From contig JAGCMZ010000150.1 of NCBI GenBank assembly GCA_017646225.1, positions 1 through 7,266 on the forward strand: 7,266 nt of DNA, in the 5' to 3' direction. The position numbers and the translations under genes are program-made. Shown one piece after another: positions 5,641 to 7,266 of this stretch. The stretch comes from Paludibacteraceae bacterium. Its GTDB lineage: Bacteria > Bacteroidota > Bacteroidia > Bacteroidales > Paludibacteraceae. The stretch's first letter is position 1; every line of letters begins with the position of its first letter. The notes beneath the pieces were generated by a model. The model saw nothing but the letters and a program-made list of their open reading frames with translations, ran no database searches and was not told the DNA's origin.

Positions 5641-6882
5641 ATGTTGTACTATTTGTTTCGCTATTTAGAATCTGCTTTCGATTTTCCTGGTGCTGGTTTG
5701 TTTAACTACATCTCGTTTAGAGCGGCTATTACCCTTATTACATCGCTGTTTTTATCGATGATTGTGGGCAAACGCATCATTAAATACTTGCAAAAGAAAC
5801 AAATTGGCGAAGAAATTCGTGCACTAGGACTAGCGGGTCAAGACAGCAAAAAAGGAACACCTACCATGGGTGGTATCATCATCTTGGTGGCCATTTTGGT
5901 TCCTTGCTTGCTATTTGGCAGATTGGGAAACATCTACCTGCAACTGATGCTCTTTACCACCGTTTGGTTGGGCATGTTGGGCTTCTGCGACGACTACATC
6001 AAGGTTTTTAAGAAAAACAAAGAGGGCATTCCTGGCAAAGCGAAACTAGCCGGACAAATTGTATTGGGTTTAATTGTAGGTTGCACCTTGTTCTTCAGTC
6101 CTGCATCGGTAGTAGTAGAACAAGTAAACGATGGCAACCGCGAAGTATTGGAACAAATTGATACCAACATAGACGATATAAGTCCATCTGCCAAAGCCAT
6201 TAAATCTACCCAAACCACCATCCCCTTCTTTTCGGGACATAACCTGGATTACGCAGATATATTTGCTTTTGCAGGCGAACACGCCGAGTTGCTAGCTTGG
6301 ATCTTCTTTATCCTACTTACCATCTTTATTGTGATGGCCACCTCTAACGGAGCCAACCTGACGGATGGACTAGACGGGCTTGCTGCAGGTACTTCCAGTA
6401 TCATTGGCGTAGCATTGGCCGTTTTGGCTTACGTGTCGAGCCACGTATTCTTTGCTGATTACCTGGACATTATGTTTATCCCTTACAGCCAAGAACTGGT
6501 AGTATATGCCGCCGCCTTTATTGGAGCAACCGTTGGTTTCTTGTGGTACAACACTTTCCCTGCACAAGTATTTATGGGCGACACCGGTAGCCTTGCCTTG
6601 GGCGGTATTATTGGTGTTTATGCCATCCTTATCCACAAAGAACTATTGCTACCTATTTTGTGCGGTATCTTCTTGATGGAAAATTTATCGGTTATTTTAC
6701 AAACCACTTATTTTAAATATACCCGTAAAAAATACGGTGAAGGCAGACGCATTTTCTTAATGGCGCCACTTCACCACCACTTCCAGAAAAAAGGTTTACA
6801 CGAGGTTAAAATTGTAACCCGTTTCTGGATCATTGGCATTGCCCTAGCAATCTTTACCATTCTAACCTTAAAAATACGATAA
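5641..6882 (+). CDS. mraY: Phospho-N-acetylmuramoyl-pentapeptide-transferase MraY
   Basis: MraY is an integral membrane enzyme that transfers phospho-MurNAc-pentapeptide from UDP to undecaprenyl phosphate, making lipid I. The 413-residue product shows the family motifs: KKGTPTMGG (about 76-84), the aspartate pair DDYIK (117-118), NLTDGLDGLAAG (239-250), FMGDTGS (311-317, catalytic-site Asp314) and the MAPLHHHF histidine motif (374-381). About ten membrane helices are apparent. It is some 50 residues longer than E. coli MraY; the extra sequence, at about 158-205, is polar and acidic and falls on the periplasmic side between two helices, where other MraYs have a short hairpin. It starts 2 nt after murE and ends 2 nt before murD. 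Confidence 0.96.
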   Translation: MLYYLFRYLESAFDFPGAGLFNYISFRAAITLITSLFLSMIVGKRIIKYLQKKQIGEEIRALGLAGQDSKKGTPTMGGIIILVAILVPCLLFGRLGNIYLQLMLFTTVWLGMLGFCDDYIKVFKKNKEGIPGKAKLAGQIVLGLIVGCTLFFSPASVVVEQVNDGNREVLEQIDTNIDDISPSAKAIKSTQTTIPFFSGHNLDYADIFAFAGEHAELLAWIFFILLTIFIVMATSNGANLTDGLDGLAAGTSSIIGVALAVLAYVSSHVFFADYLDIMFIPYSQELVVYAAAFIGATVGFLWYNTFPAQVFMGDTGSLALGGIIGVYAILIHKELLLPILCGIFLMENLSVILQTTYFKYTRKKYGEGRRIFLMAPLHHHFQKKGLHEVKIVTRFWIIGIALAIFTILTLKIR

Positions 6883-6884
6883 GT

Positions 6885-7266
6885 ATGAGCAAGTACATAG
6901 TTGTTTTAGGAGGAGGCGAAAGCGGCACAGGAGCTGCAGTTCTAGCCAAAGTAAAAGGATTTGACGTATTCCTTTCGGATGCGGGCACCATCCCCGAAAA
7001 ATACAAAGCCATGCTAGAGCAATACAACATTGCTTGGGAAGAAAACGGCCATACCCCCGAACGTATTTTGAAGGCAGACGAGGTAATTAAGAGCCCCGGT
7101 ATCCCCAACAAAGCAACATTGGTACAACAATTAAAAGGATTGGGCACTCCCATCATTTCCGAAATTGAATTTGCGGGTCGCTATAACACGGCTAAAACGG
7201 TGTGCATTACCGGTAGTAACGGTAAAACCACCACAACCATGCTTACCTACCAAATGCTAATAGATG
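6885..7266 (+). CDS. murD: UDP-N-acetylmuramoylalanine--D-glutamate ligase MurD (3' end outside window)
   Basis: MurD is the cytoplasmic ATP-dependent ligase that adds D-glutamate to UDP-MurNAc-L-Ala, the step before MurE. The 127 residues in the window start with the N-terminal UDP-binding Rossmann-type motif VVLGGGESGTGAA (6-18), followed by KSPGIP (69-74), the conserved SEIEF (92-96) and the P-loop ITGSNGKTTTT (108-118). The frame is open to the last base. The central ATPase and C-terminal domains lie outside; the family is usually about 440-450 residues. The ATG at 6885 is 2 nt after the mraY stop and gives the expected short N-terminus. No break is seen, so the truncation is due only to the window edge. 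Confidence 0.94.
   Translation, partial: MSKYIVVLGGGESGTGAAVLAKVKGFDVFLSDAGTIPEKYKAMLEQYNIAWEENGHTPERILKADEVIKSPGIPNKATLVQQLKGLGTPIISEIEFAGRYNTAKTVCITGSNGKTTTTMLTYQMLID

Noticed and set aside
1..7266. CRISPR array, tRNA/rRNA gene, transposase or phage-type genes
   Set aside because: None was found; after position 278 the window is almost fully occupied by dcw genes with ordinary spacing.

Overview
The window holds the 5' half of a division and cell wall (dcw) cluster from a member of the Bacteroidota, most likely a Bacteroidales-like lineage. All genes are on the + strand, in the order mraZ - rsmH (mraW) - ftsL-like - ftsI (class B PBP with PASTA) - murE - mraY - murD (cut by the window end). 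Evidence for Bacteroidota: murF is absent between murE and mraY; the small FtsL-like protein is of the divergent Bacteroidota type; MraY is enlarged (413 aa) by an insertion; starts lack GGAGG-type Shine-Dalgarno sequences and have A-rich leaders; and a TAnnTTTG-type -7 element lies upstream of mraZ. The species cannot be named from the sequence alone.

Layout. Positions 1-195 are an accessory-looking, GC-richer stretch. It may carry the C-terminal end of an unidentified upstream gene in frame 1, and it contains three kinds of short repeat: an imperfect REP-like hairpin (86-116), a heptameric tract with GAC recurring every 7 nt (124-172), and a GGGC/GCCC mini-hairpin inside a CCCGAG direct repeat (168-186). 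Positions 196-277 are the control region: a TAACTTTG -7 match runs directly into five consecutive 10-nt units, (A/T)-rich then GTG-like, which resemble the MraZ operator and end 28 nt before the mraZ ATG. From 278 onward the DNA is almost entirely coding. After a 73-nt mraZ-rsmH gap, all junctions are 1-2 nt gaps or 4-nt ATGA overlaps, so one polycistronic transcript with translational coupling is the simplest reading. No internal terminator is visible.

How the genes work together. MraZ probably represses its own operon. RsmH methylates 16S rRNA. The FtsL-like protein and FtsI form part of the septal peptidoglycan machinery. MurD adds D-Glu and MurE then adds the third residue (DNPR motif, indicating meso-diaminopimelate) to the UDP-MurNAc-peptide. 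MraY loads the finished precursor onto undecaprenyl phosphate to make lipid I.

The core genes are ordinary. The points most worth a second look are the MraZ-box array overlapping the promoter, the repeat island just upstream, a second N-terminal membrane segment in FtsI that implies an unusual topology, and the periplasmic insertion in MraY. I see no undescribed defence, mobile or RNA system here.
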